This document shows positions 1 through 5,558 of a stretch of 5,558 bases of DNA, piece after piece. Origin of the DNA: Butyrivibrio sp. (GTDB lineage: Bacteria; Bacillota_A; Clostridia; Lachnospirales; Lachnospiraceae); the NCBI GenBank assembly GCA_017996845.1, contig JAGOGF010000153.1, positions 1 to 5,558 on the forward strand, given 5' to 3'. The position numbers and the translations under genes were made by a program. The stretch's first letter is position 1. Each line of letters starts with the position of its first letter. Under the pieces are notes generated by a model that was given only the letters and a program-made list of their open reading frames with translations, searched no databases and was not told where the DNA came from.

Positions 1-50
1 CAGTTTACCTGTGTCTTCCTTCCCACTCAGCACGAAAACTAAAGGAGAAA
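1..50 (+). promoter_or_regulatory. Candidate preQ1-type riboswitch leader of queT (5' end cut off)
   Basis: The leader just upstream of queT can fold so that the ribosome binding site is covered. A hairpin is possible between 9-14 (CTGTGT) and 25-30 (ACTCAG) with one U-U mismatch. Its pyrimidine loop contains TCCTT at 17-21, which is complementary to AAGGA at 42-46 in the Shine-Dalgarno site. Separately, AGTTT at 2-6 is complementary to AAACT at 36-40, and the A-rich tail running into the ribosome binding site resembles the 3' end of class I preQ1 aptamers. QueT-family genes are known to be controlled by preQ1 riboswitches, so a translational switch is expected here. I cannot fit the sequence cleanly to class I, II or III: the class I reading needs a 5' stem arm outside the window and an unusually long gap before the tail. 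This is therefore tentative. Confidence 0.3.
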
Positions 51-55
51 AATTC

Positions 56-565
56 ATGCAAAGAAAGAAAACGCTGTTTATTGTTCAGGCAGCTGTAATT
101 GCTGCTCTCTATGTCGTCCTTACCCTGTTTGCGCAGGGCTTCAATCTGGCAAGCGGTGCCATACAATGCCGTTTTTCCGAGGCACTTACCATTTTACCGT
201 TTTTTACCCCTGCTGCGATTCCCGGTGTTACACTTGGTTGTTTTCTCAGTAACGTACTGGTTGGAAGTGCGCTTCCTGATGTGGTATTCGGTACACTTGC
301 GACCCTGATTGGAACAATAGGAACCTGGTATCTGCGTAAGCACAAAATCCTCTGTTCACTTCCACCTGTCATTTCAAATGCTGTAATTATCCCTTTTGTT
401 TTGAAATATGCCTATGGTGTTGGTAATATTCTTCCCTATCTTGCGCTGACTGTTGGTGCAGGCGAAATCATCACCTGCGTCATTTTCGGAGAAATTTTGC
501 TGCATGCTCTTTTCCCTGTCAGGCATCTTCTTTTTGCTGATACACATCACGTGAAAAATATATAA
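56..565 (+). CDS. queT: QueT-family queuosine precursor transporter (S component)
   Basis: This 169-residue, very hydrophobic protein is a likely substrate-binding S component of an energy-coupling-factor (ECF) transporter. It would import a queuosine precursor (preQ1, preQ0 or queuine) and use a shared ATPase module encoded elsewhere. Family hallmarks are visible: QCRFSEALTILPFF then TPAAIPG at residues 37-57, GCFLSN at 61-66, PDVVFGTLATLIG at 74-86, and the late segment VGAGEII at 133-139. About five to six membrane segments are predicted, roughly 8-26, 43-68, 70-90, 104-118 and 124-152. The ATG at 56 is chosen because AAAGGAG ends 8 nt upstream and the length suits the family. An in-frame GTG at 11 would add 15 polar residues not expected in this family and lacks a ribosome binding site inside the window. 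No queuosine biosynthesis gene is visible nearby. The annotation as a QueT relative is secure; the exact substrate is inferred. Confidence 0.9.
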   Translation: MQRKKTLFIVQAAVIAALYVVLTLFAQGFNLASGAIQCRFSEALTILPFFTPAAIPGVTLGCFLSNVLVGSALPDVVFGTLATLIGTIGTWYLRKHKILCSLPPVISNAVIIPFVLKYAYGVGNILPYLALTVGAGEIITCVIFGEILLHALFPVRHLLFADTHHVKNI

Positions 566-586
566 ATATAACTATAGCAGATTATC

Positions 587-627
587 GCCCGGTAAGGTGT
601 AAGAAGGAACACCCTGCCGGGCTTTTT
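587..627 (+). terminator. Rho-independent terminator after queT
   Basis: GCCCGG at 587-592 pairs with CCGGGC at 617-622. Inside it GGTGT at 596-600 pairs with ACACC at 609-613, with a small internal loop between the two stems and an 8-nt apical loop. Five T residues follow at 623-627. It lies 21 nt after the queT stop codon and ends that transcript, so the nrd genes downstream need their own promoter. Confidence 0.93.
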
Positions 628-679
628 GTCGTTATTATGTAACTTTTTGTACGGATACTAAAATTATTACTGATTTCAA

Positions 680-695
680 ATACAATATATTGGTA
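680..695. promoter_or_regulatory. Candidate NrdR box 1 (upstream)
   Basis: This 16-bp site contains the perfect 10-bp palindrome CAATATATTG at 683-692. It matches about 12 of 16 positions of the general NrdR box pattern (ACACwATATATwGTGT), with the mismatches mainly in the right outer arm. NrdR boxes normally come as pairs one above the other on the same DNA face upstream of ribonucleotide reductase operons. This site is followed 16 bp later by a second candidate, just ahead of nrdG-nrdD. The regulator gene itself is not in the window. Confidence 0.65.
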
Positions 696-705
696 ATAAT
701 ACAAA

Positions 706-734
706 TTGACTCTACAAAATGTAGTATTTATAAT
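706..734 (+). promoter_or_regulatory. Sigma-A promoter of the nrdG-nrdD operon
   Basis: The -35 element TTGACT (706-711) and the -10 element TATAAT (729-734) are separated by exactly 17 bp, close to the ideal for the housekeeping sigma factor. Transcription would start near 741, giving a leader of about 40 nt before the nrdG start at 780. The spacer between the two elements is occupied by an inverted repeat (CTACA, three A, TGTAG at 712-724) that forms part of the second NrdR box. Confidence 0.88.
712..727. promoter_or_regulatory. Candidate NrdR box 2, inside the promoter spacer
   Basis: This 16-bp site contains the inverted repeat CTACA/TGTAG (712-716 and 720-724) and the half-site ATGTAGTAT at 719-727, close to the NrdR half-site ATATAGTGT. 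It matches about 11 of 16 consensus positions. The gap to box 1 is 16 bp and the centres are 32 bp apart, the spacing known for functional NrdR box pairs (about three helical turns). Lying between the -35 and -10 elements, an occupied box would block RNA polymerase. An alternative is a separate operator of another dimeric repressor that recognises only the CTACA/TGTAG repeat. Confidence 0.6.
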
Positions 735-779
735 AAAAAAAGTGATATAAACAAAGAGAATATTTTCAGGAGGACACCT

Positions 780-1289
780 ATGCAGCCTCTGCGAATCGCC
801 GGACGCAAAAAACATTCCTGTGTGAACGGTCCCGGAATCAGATATGTACTATTTTTACAGGGACGTACGCACAACTGTCCCGGATGCCAAAACCCTGAAA
901 CCCATGATTTGGAAGCCGGTGAATTAACCGACACCGACATGGTTATCAATGACATTCTTTCGGTCAGATATCTGGACGGTGTCACGCTCTCGGGAGGCGA
1001 TCCGCTGATGCAGCCGCAAGCGTGTCTGGAAATTGTATCAAAATTACATGACTATGGCATAAATATATGGCTTTATACCGGTTGGACCTGGGAACAGATT
1101 TCTTCCGGAGATGCCGGTGATACTGCTATACAGGTTCTCTCCTATATTGATGTTTTGGTTGACGGCCTTTTTATGGAGGCTTTGAAAAGTGATCAGGTGG
1201 TTTTCCGCGGCAGTACCAATCAACGTCTGATTGACGTTCCGGCCAGCTTGGCACGTGGACAGATCATCGCGTATATTTACACAACTTAA
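780..1289 (+). CDS. nrdG: Anaerobic ribonucleotide reductase activase, first cluster Cys replaced by Arg
   Basis: This 169-residue protein is the radical-SAM activating enzyme of class III ribonucleotide reductase. It normally uses a [4Fe-4S] cluster and S-adenosylmethionine to create the glycyl radical on NrdD. Family features are VNGPGIR at residues 15-21, the cluster region at 27-36, NPETHD just after it, a SAM-binding SGGDPL segment, a W-x-YTG segment, VLVDG, and the late VFRGSTNQR motif. The start at 780 has AGGAGG at 768-773 with a 6-nt spacer; an upstream in-frame ATG at 690 would precede the promoter and is rejected. The cluster motif should read CX3CX2C, but the first position is Arg29 (codon CGT at 864-866), followed by Cys33 and Cys36. 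A single C-to-T change would restore Cys. The frame is otherwise intact and full length. Either the activase is impaired, the base is an error, or another residue such as Cys14 substitutes, which is speculative. nrdD follows after 12 nt. Confidence 0.92.
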   Translation: MQPLRIAGRKKHSCVNGPGIRYVLFLQGRTHNCPGCQNPETHDLEAGELTDTDMVINDILSVRYLDGVTLSGGDPLMQPQACLEIVSKLHDYGINIWLYTGWTWEQISSGDAGDTAIQVLSYIDVLVDGLFMEALKSDQVVFRGSTNQRLIDVPASLARGQIIAYIYTT

Positions 1290-1301
1290 TGGGGGTAATA
1301 A

Positions 1302-3695
1302 ATGAAAAATGTGATCAAACGTAATGGCACAAACGTTCCCTTTGATGCCGGCAAAATTGAAAATGCACTGGCAAAAGCATTTTTTGCAACCGGAGAAATT
1401 GAAGTGCATGACATTTCGACTATGTCACGTGCGGTCGAAATGATGGTTGAATCTTCCCTCAATGCTTCTGATATTAAAGTCCCGACTGTTGAAGGAATTC
1501 AGGATACCGTAGAATCTGCATTGATCAAATGCGGTTATGCCAAAACTGCCAAAGCTTATATTCTGTATCGCAGTCAGCACAAAAAAATGCGTGACACCAA
1601 AACAACACTATTGGATTATAAAAAACTGGTAGATGGTTATATCGGTGCCGAAAAGGACTGGCGTGTAAAAGAAAATTCTACTGTCACCCTCAGCGTCGGC
1701 GGTCTGATTCTGTCAAATTCCGGTGCCATTACTGCGAATTACTGGCTCAGTGAAGTATATGATGAAGAAATCGCCCAGGCACACCGAGGCTGTTTTATGC
1801 ATATCCATGATCTTTCGATGCTGACCGGCTATTGTGCAGGCTGGAGTCTGAAGCAGCTCATTCAGGAAGGACTTGGCGGCGTTCCTGACAGGATAACTTC
1901 CGGTCCCGCAAAGCATCTGAGCACGCTTTGCAACCAAATGGTCAACTTTCTTGGCATCATGCAGAATGAATGGGCCGGTGCACAGGCTTTTTCTTCTTTT
2001 GATACCTATCTTGCGCCTTTCGTAAAAGCTGATAATTTATCCTATGCTGAAGTCAAACAGTGTGTACAATCTTTTATCTATGGGGTAAATACACCTTCCA
2101 GATGGGGGACACAGGCGCCTTTTACAAACATTACACTTGACTGGACTGTTCCGGAAGACATGCAGCATCTTCCTGCACTTGTCGGGGGAACGGAAATGAA
2201 TTTTACCTATGGTGACTGTAAAGCTGAGATGGACCTGGTCAACCGTGCTTTTATCGAAACAATGGTAGAAGGGGACGCGAACGGACGTGGTTTTCAATAT
2301 CCGATTCCTACCTACTCGATCACAAAGAATTTTGACTGGAGTGAAACAACAAATAACCGTCTGTTGTTCGAGATGACAGCAAAATATGGTACGCCTTATT
2401 TTTCAAACTATATCAATTCCGATATGAAGCCCTCTGATGTACGTTCCATGTGCTGCCGCCTGCGCCTTGACCTTCGTGAACTGCGCAAAAAAGCAGGTGG
2501 ATATTTTGGGTCCGGTGAAAGTACCGGTTCGATCGGTGTTGTCACCCTGAACCTGCCTCATATGGCTTATTTGTCTCAGGATGAGACTGATTTTTACACG
2601 ATCGTGGATCATTACATGGATATTGCAGCACGCTCTCTTGATATCAAACGCAAAGTGATCAGCCGTCTTCTGGCCGAAGGGCTCTACCCCTACACCAAAA
2701 GATATCTCGGTACATTTGATAATCACTTTTCTACAATTGGTCTGATTGGAATGAACGAAGCTGTTTTGAATGCCAGATGGATGGATGGTGATCTTACGCA
2801 GGAAAACGGACGCTTATTTGCCGCAGCTCTATTACGTCATATGCGGACACGTCTGTCAGATTATCAGGAGCAGTATGGTGCACTTTTCAATCTGGAAGCA
2901 ACTCCTGCGGAATCGACTACCTATCGTTTTGCCAAGCATGATGTTGCCGAATTTCCCGATATAATAACTGCTGCCAAAAATGATCAGGCACCCTACTATA
3001 CAAACAGCTCACATCTTCCGGTCGGATATACGGATGATATTTTTGATGCACTTGAAAAAGAAGATGAATTGCAGACTCTTTATACCTCCGGCACTGTTTT
3101 CCATGCTTTTCTGGGCGAACGTCTTCCGGATTGGAAATCAGCTGCAGCACTTGTTAAAAAAATTGCCGAGAACTTTCAGCTTCCTTATTACACACTGTCG
3201 CCGACCTATTCAGTATGTGCCGAGCATGGTTATATTCCGGGTGAACATTTCATTTGTCCGATCTGCGGAAAGGATGCGGAAGTATATTCCCGCATTACCG
3301 GCTACTACCGTCCGATTCGTAACTGGAACGATGGAAAAGTATCAGAATACAAGAGCCGCAAAACTTATCAGAACAGGCCGATGTTACACAAGGCCGGCTG
3401 CGCAGTATACGCAGGTATGTCTTCTTCTCCTGCCGATGTCCCTGTGCAAAACGTTTCTTCAAATGAAATTGTTCTGCTGTCTACCAAATCCTGTCCCAAT
3501 TGCCGGGTCGCAAGCAGCGAACTGATGAAAGCAGGCATCCCCTTCCGTACCCTGTATGCAGAGGACCCTGAAGGAGAAAAGCTTGCCAGAACGCTTGGTA
3601 TCAGCAATGCTCCCACGCTGATCGTTTCTGACAGAGATACTGTTCATCTTGTTGGAAATGTCAGCAATATCCGTTCCTTTATCCAAACCAGATAA
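1302..3695 (+). CDS. nrdD: Class III ribonucleoside-triphosphate reductase with fused glutaredoxin-like domain
   Basis: This 797-residue cytosolic glycyl-radical enzyme reduces ribonucleotides (NTPs) to dNTPs under anoxia. Residues 1-95 form an ATP-cone, the allosteric activity site. The catalytic barrel follows, with HDLSMLTGYCAGW at 169-181 (Cys178) and the finger loop MCCRLRLDLRELRKKAGG at 383-400, where Cys384 or Cys385 should be the thiyl radical residue; GSIGVVTLNL follows at 409-418. Near the end a CxxH/CxxC zinc site is seen (Cys639, His642, Cys652, Cys655), then the glycyl-radical loop RITGYYRPIRNWNDGK at 664-679 with Gly667 as radical site. After a linker rich in Ser, Pro and Val (about 706-720), residues 721-797 look like a glutaredoxin/NrdH-like fold with redox motif CPNC (Cys731, Cys734) and a likely cis-proline in NAPT (Pro771). 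NrdD proteins are usually about 700-770 residues, so the extra length is this domain. It probably re-reduces the active-site disulfide in place of formate or free thioredoxin (inference). The start ATG has a GGGGG ribosome binding site (1291-1295) with 6-nt spacing. Confidence 0.97.
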   Translation: MKNVIKRNGTNVPFDAGKIENALAKAFFATGEIEVHDISTMSRAVEMMVESSLNASDIKVPTVEGIQDTVESALIKCGYAKTAKAYILYRSQHKKMRDTKTTLLDYKKLVDGYIGAEKDWRVKENSTVTLSVGGLILSNSGAITANYWLSEVYDEEIAQAHRGCFMHIHDLSMLTGYCAGWSLKQLIQEGLGGVPDRITSGPAKHLSTLCNQMVNFLGIMQNEWAGAQAFSSFDTYLAPFVKADNLSYAEVKQCVQSFIYGVNTPSRWGTQAPFTNITLDWTVPEDMQHLPALVGGTEMNFTYGDCKAEMDLVNRAFIETMVEGDANGRGFQYPIPTYSITKNFDWSETTNNRLLFEMTAKYGTPYFSNYINSDMKPSDVRSMCCRLRLDLRELRKKAGGYFGSGESTGSIGVVTLNLPHMAYLSQDETDFYTIVDHYMDIAARSLDIKRKVISRLLAEGLYPYTKRYLGTFDNHFSTIGLIGMNEAVLNARWMDGDLTQENGRLFAAALLRHMRTRLSDYQEQYGALFNLEATPAESTTYRFAKHDVAEFPDIITAAKNDQAPYYTNSSHLPVGYTDDIFDALEKEDELQTLYTSGTVFHAFLGERLPDWKSAAALVKKIAENFQLPYYTLSPTYSVCAEHGYIPGEHFICPICGKDAEVYSRITGYYRPIRNWNDGKVSEYKSRKTYQNRPMLHKAGCAVYAGMSSSPADVPVQNVSSNEIVLLSTKSCPNCRVASSELMKAGIPFRTLYAEDPEGEKLARTLGISNAPTLIVSDRDTVHLVGNVSNIRSFIQTR

Positions 3696-3708
3696 GGAAG
3701 GTATATAG

Positions 3709-3749
3709 CAGAAAGGATCCGGTGCAATCGCATCGGATCCTTTCTGTTT
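3709..3749 (+). terminator. Terminator hairpin between convergent nrdD and GGDEF genes
   Basis: CAGAAAGGATCCG at 3709-3721 pairs perfectly with 3734-3746, and the stem continues inward through one G-T pair and three more pairs to a 4-nt loop (AATC, 3726-3729), 17 bp in all. On the plus strand a short TTTAT follows, a weak but usable U-tract. On the minus strand the sequence after the stem is CTATATA, without a proper U-tract. It begins 13 nt after the nrdD stop and 21 nt separate its stem from the end of the opposing gene. It very likely ends nrdGD transcription and may also limit read-through from the GGDEF gene. Confidence 0.85.
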
Positions 3750-3767
3750 ATAAGTGCTATGCATTTT

Positions 3768-4700
3768 TTATGCTGTGATCCGTTTTCTCTTTTGTTTTTT
3801 CCGATACAATTCCCGATCTGCTTTTTCGATCAGATCATATATCGAATGCGTGCCACCATTGCACCTTGCTGTACCAATGCTCACGGTAAGCTGATAAGGT
3901 GCTTTTGCTTTGTGATTCTCAAGTGCCAGCATCATGTGAATCCCATCACAGATCCGTTCTACCTCAAAATCATTATCCGTTTCCGTAACCACAATAAATT
4001 CATCACCGCCGTACCTTGCAATAAAAGGTCTTCCGGGGATATCTGCACAGGCCTTTTTCAAACACATCGCCACCCGTTTGAGCGCCGCATCGCCTTCCAG
4101 ATGTCCATAGGTATCATTGATATATTTAAAACCATTCATATCCATCATCAGAAGAGAAAGCCGATTTCTGCCCGGCATATTCATCTTTGCTCTGAGATAA
4201 CTTCTGAATTCATTTCTGTTATTGAGTCTTGTCAACGGATCAAGTGAAATTAACTGATTCAGAATACTGTTATAAATAAATGCTGCTCCAAACAGAAGTT
4301 CAACCATCGTAAACGTCTGTTCTCTGTCAAAAATTGCTGTCAAAAAAATCAGAAAAGACGGAATACAATATAGAATTGCCGGCAATATTCCTTTTCTGGA
4401 TGACAGAAGCCTGACATAACATCTGCAATAAATCATAATGAAAAAAAGTTCTGTTATCAGATTCACGTAGTATATCGCAAGAATTACATTTGCAACTTCC
4501 ATACCTCCGGGGATCAGCGCACCGGAAAACAAATACCATAAAAGATTCCAAGCTGTCAGTGGTAAAGATATTAGCAGCATTCGATAAAACAGGAATGACT
4601 TTTTTCTGTTATTTCGATTTCTCTGCATGCTGAAGAGCATCAAAAAAATGATTCCCATGCAGCTGAGCCGAAACACAATAAACAAACCAGTTTCTTCCAT
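3768..4700 (-). CDS. Membrane-anchored GGDEF diguanylate cyclase
   Basis: This 310-residue protein should make cyclic di-GMP from two GTP at the inner face of the membrane. The N-terminal half has about five hydrophobic segments, roughly residues 5-23, 37-59, 69-95, 104-123 and 128-150, that could sense a signal or only anchor the protein; no named sensor domain is recognised. The GGDEF domain begins with DPLTRLNNR at 154-162. Metal and substrate residues are present: Asp187 and the FKYINDTYGH stretch at 191-200 including Asn195, Asp204, and an intact active-site motif RYGGDEF at 229-235. Catalysis is therefore plausible. The RxxD inhibitory site normally found five residues before GGDEF is absent (PGRP at 222-225). 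No EAL or HD-GYP domain is attached. The ATG at 4700 is preceded by GGGAGG (minus strand, 4707-4712) with a 6-nt spacer. The C-terminus ends in a basic stretch (KKQKRKR). The gene converges on nrdD and lies downstream of the lysR-type gene on the same strand, with a 103-nt gap. Confidence 0.93.
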   Translation of the reverse strand: MEETGLFIVFRLSCMGIIFLMLFSMQRNRNNRKKSFLFYRMLLISLPLTAWNLLWYLFSGALIPGGMEVANVILAIYYVNLITELFFIMIYCRCYVRLLSSRKGILPAILYCIPSFLIFLTAIFDREQTFTMVELLFGAAFIYNSILNQLISLDPLTRLNNRNEFRSYLRAKMNMPGRNRLSLLMMDMNGFKYINDTYGHLEGDAALKRVAMCLKKACADIPGRPFIARYGGDEFIVVTETDNDFEVERICDGIHMMLALENHKAKAPYQLTVSIGTARCNGGTHSIYDLIEKADRELYRKKQKRKRITA

Positions 4701-4723
4701 GTTTTACCTCCCATTTCTATAAT

Positions 4724-4753
4724 ATCATATACTAGAACCTGTATCTTTTTCAA
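4724..4753 (-). promoter_or_regulatory. Likely sigma-A promoter for the GGDEF gene
   Basis: Read on the minus strand, TTGAAA (4748-4753) and TATGAT (4724-4729) are separated by 18 bp, a plausible -35/-10 pair just upstream of the ribosome binding site at 4707-4712. The DNA around it is very AT-rich, so an alternative -10 (TATTAT, 4719-4724) exists but with a poor 23-bp spacing. Transcription would start close to 4716-4718, giving a leader of only about 17 nt. The 103-bp gap between the two minus-strand genes holds nothing else I can identify. Confidence 0.5.
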
Positions 4754-4803
4754 GGGAAATTCACGAAATATTGTGTATTTGTCTTTTTTTACTGCTCTGT
4801 CTT

Positions 4804-5558
4804 TTATTCTTTCATAAGTTCTTTGAATACTTTTCCATACATTTCTCTATAAAAACTTCCTTTTTCCCATATAAACGCAAAATCGTGTTTCACTTCAAAA
4901 TCCTGTAAAGAAATCTCCTGTAATATTCCTTTCTGAATCAGTGCCTCAGCCGCGGCTTTGTACAAAAAAGAAATCCCTGCATCTTCTTCCAGCATCTGTA
5001 AAATTGCATGCATTCCTCCAATTTCAATGATCGATGCAAAGTTCTCCACTTCCATTCCCATCACGGCAAGTTGTTTTTCCAGTACATCTCTTGTTCCGCT
5101 TCCCGGTTCACGCAGAAGCAGCCTTTCCTTGGTAAGATCCGTTAACATCCGGGGCTTTTGCGCAAAAAAATGTTTTGCCGAACATACCGGAATAAACGGA
5201 ACCGTTGCATATGTCAGACTGTCAAAATCTTTTTTATCAAAATAGCCTTCCATCAGTGCAAAATGCAACTCTCCGCTTTTTAATCCTGCAATCAGTTTTT
5301 CCGTATTTCCAATCATCATATGTACATCGGCATTCGGATATCTGCGAAGGAACCTGCTTAATGGTTTTGCAATCACATATTCTCCGATTGTCATGGTTAC
5401 ACCGAAATGAATCGGAATTTCTGTAATTTTTTTTTCTGCCAATTGTTTTTTCAGAAGTGCATCATCATTTTGTACCACAATTGCCATATGCTGCAGCATT
5501 TTTCCTTCTGTTGTGAGACATAATTTTCTGCCTGTGTATGAAAACAGTCTGCACGCAT
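4804..5558 (-). CDS. LysR-family transcriptional regulator, 5' end outside the window
   Basis: About 250 C-terminal residues of a LysR-type regulator are visible. The frame stays open to the right edge, so the Met at 5499 is internal rather than the start. Upstream of it the frame encodes LFSYTGRKLCLTTEGK, the classic end of the LysR winged helix-turn-helix (compare LFxRxGRxxxLTxxG). Roughly 45 N-terminal residues with the recognition helix are missing, judged from the usual length of about 295. The rest is the periplasmic-binding-protein-like effector domain. It includes a hydrophobic first strand (HFGVTMTIGEYVI), the FLRRYPNADVHM region, LKSGELHFALMEG, and REPGSGTR, a motif typical of the CysL/YeiE-like branch that binds small anions or sulfur- and selenium-related ligands. 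The true ligand and targets cannot be told from here; LysR targets are often divergent neighbours, which would lie beyond the right edge. No clear terminator follows the stop. Confidence 0.92.
   Translation of the reverse strand, partial: ACRLFSYTGRKLCLTTEGKMLQHMAIVVQNDDALLKKQLAEKKITEIPIHFGVTMTIGEYVIAKPLSRFLRRYPNADVHMMIGNTEKLIAGLKSGELHFALMEGYFDKKDFDSLTYATVPFIPVCSAKHFFAQKPRMLTDLTKERLLLREPGSGTRDVLEKQLAVMGMEVENFASIIEIGGMHAILQMLEEDAGISFLYKAAAEALIQKGILQEISLQDFEVKHDFAFIWEKGSFYREMYGKVFKELMKE

Noticed and set aside
11..55. GTG start at 11 for queT
   Set aside because: It adds 15 polar residues absent from the family, while the ATG at 56 has AAAGGAG at proper distance and the leader looks regulatory.
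690..779. N-terminal extension of nrdG from an upstream ATG at 690
   Set aside because: It would start upstream of the -35/-10 promoter and inside the first NrdR box, encodes low-complexity residues, and has no ribosome binding site; the ATG at 780 has AGGAGG 6 nt upstream.
2980..3525. 181-codon open frame on the plus strand within nrdD
   Set aside because: It overlaps the well-supported nrdD frame through the zinc and glycyl-radical region and its protein has no recognisable features; a shadow frame.
3759..4247. 162-codon plus-strand open frame opposite the GGDEF gene
   Set aside because: It is antisense to the conserved GGDEF domain, has no ribosome binding site, and its composition is that of a reverse-complement shadow.
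4766..4789. AAATA/TATTT hairpin followed by a T run on the plus strand, as a terminator
   Set aside because: The stem is five A-T pairs only and no plus-strand gene precedes it; on the minus strand there is no U-tract in the right place.
4804..5499. LysR gene taken as a complete 231-residue protein starting at 5499
   Set aside because: The frame continues open to the window edge and encodes the conserved end of the winged helix-turn-helix, so the gene is 5'-truncated by the window and not naturally short.

Overview
The window looks like chromosome from a low-GC Gram-positive anaerobe, most likely a gut-type clostridial lineage such as Lachnospiraceae. This is inferred from strong AGGAGG-type ribosome binding sites, moderately AT-rich DNA, a class III (oxygen-sensitive) ribonucleotide reductase, a QueT-type queuosine-precursor transporter and a membrane GGDEF protein. 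No mobile element, tRNA, rRNA, CRISPR array or phage gene was seen. The gene layout is ordinary, but several details are worth checking.

Layout, left to right. Positions 1-55 are the 3' part of a leader with possible pseudoknot pairing to the ribosome binding site, followed by queT (56-565, +) and a strong intrinsic terminator (587-627). A control region (628-779) holds a good sigma-A promoter and two candidate NrdR boxes whose centres are 32 bp apart. It drives nrdG (780-1289, +), the radical-SAM activase, and nrdD (1302-3695, +), the anaerobic ribonucleotide reductase, as a two-gene operon with a 12-nt gap. A 17-bp hairpin (3709-3746) separates nrdD from a convergent gene on the minus strand, a five-TM GGDEF diguanylate cyclase (3768-4700, -) with its own likely promoter. 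The right end is a LysR-family regulator (4804-5558, -) whose N-terminus runs off the window.

How the genes work together. NrdG should install the glycyl radical in NrdD, which makes dNTPs without oxygen. NrdD carries an ATP-cone at its N-terminus (the allosteric sensor) and a fused glutaredoxin-like domain with a CPNC motif at its C-terminus, so the reductant is probably built into the same chain. NrdR, an ATP-cone repressor, would adjust the operon to the dNTP pool. The main surprise is that the first cysteine of NrdG's CX3CX2C iron-sulfur motif reads as arginine (CGT at 864-866, one transition from TGT). That should impair or abolish activation of NrdD unless it is a sequencing error or is compensated. 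QueT, the GGDEF protein and the LysR regulator show no evident functional link to the reductase.
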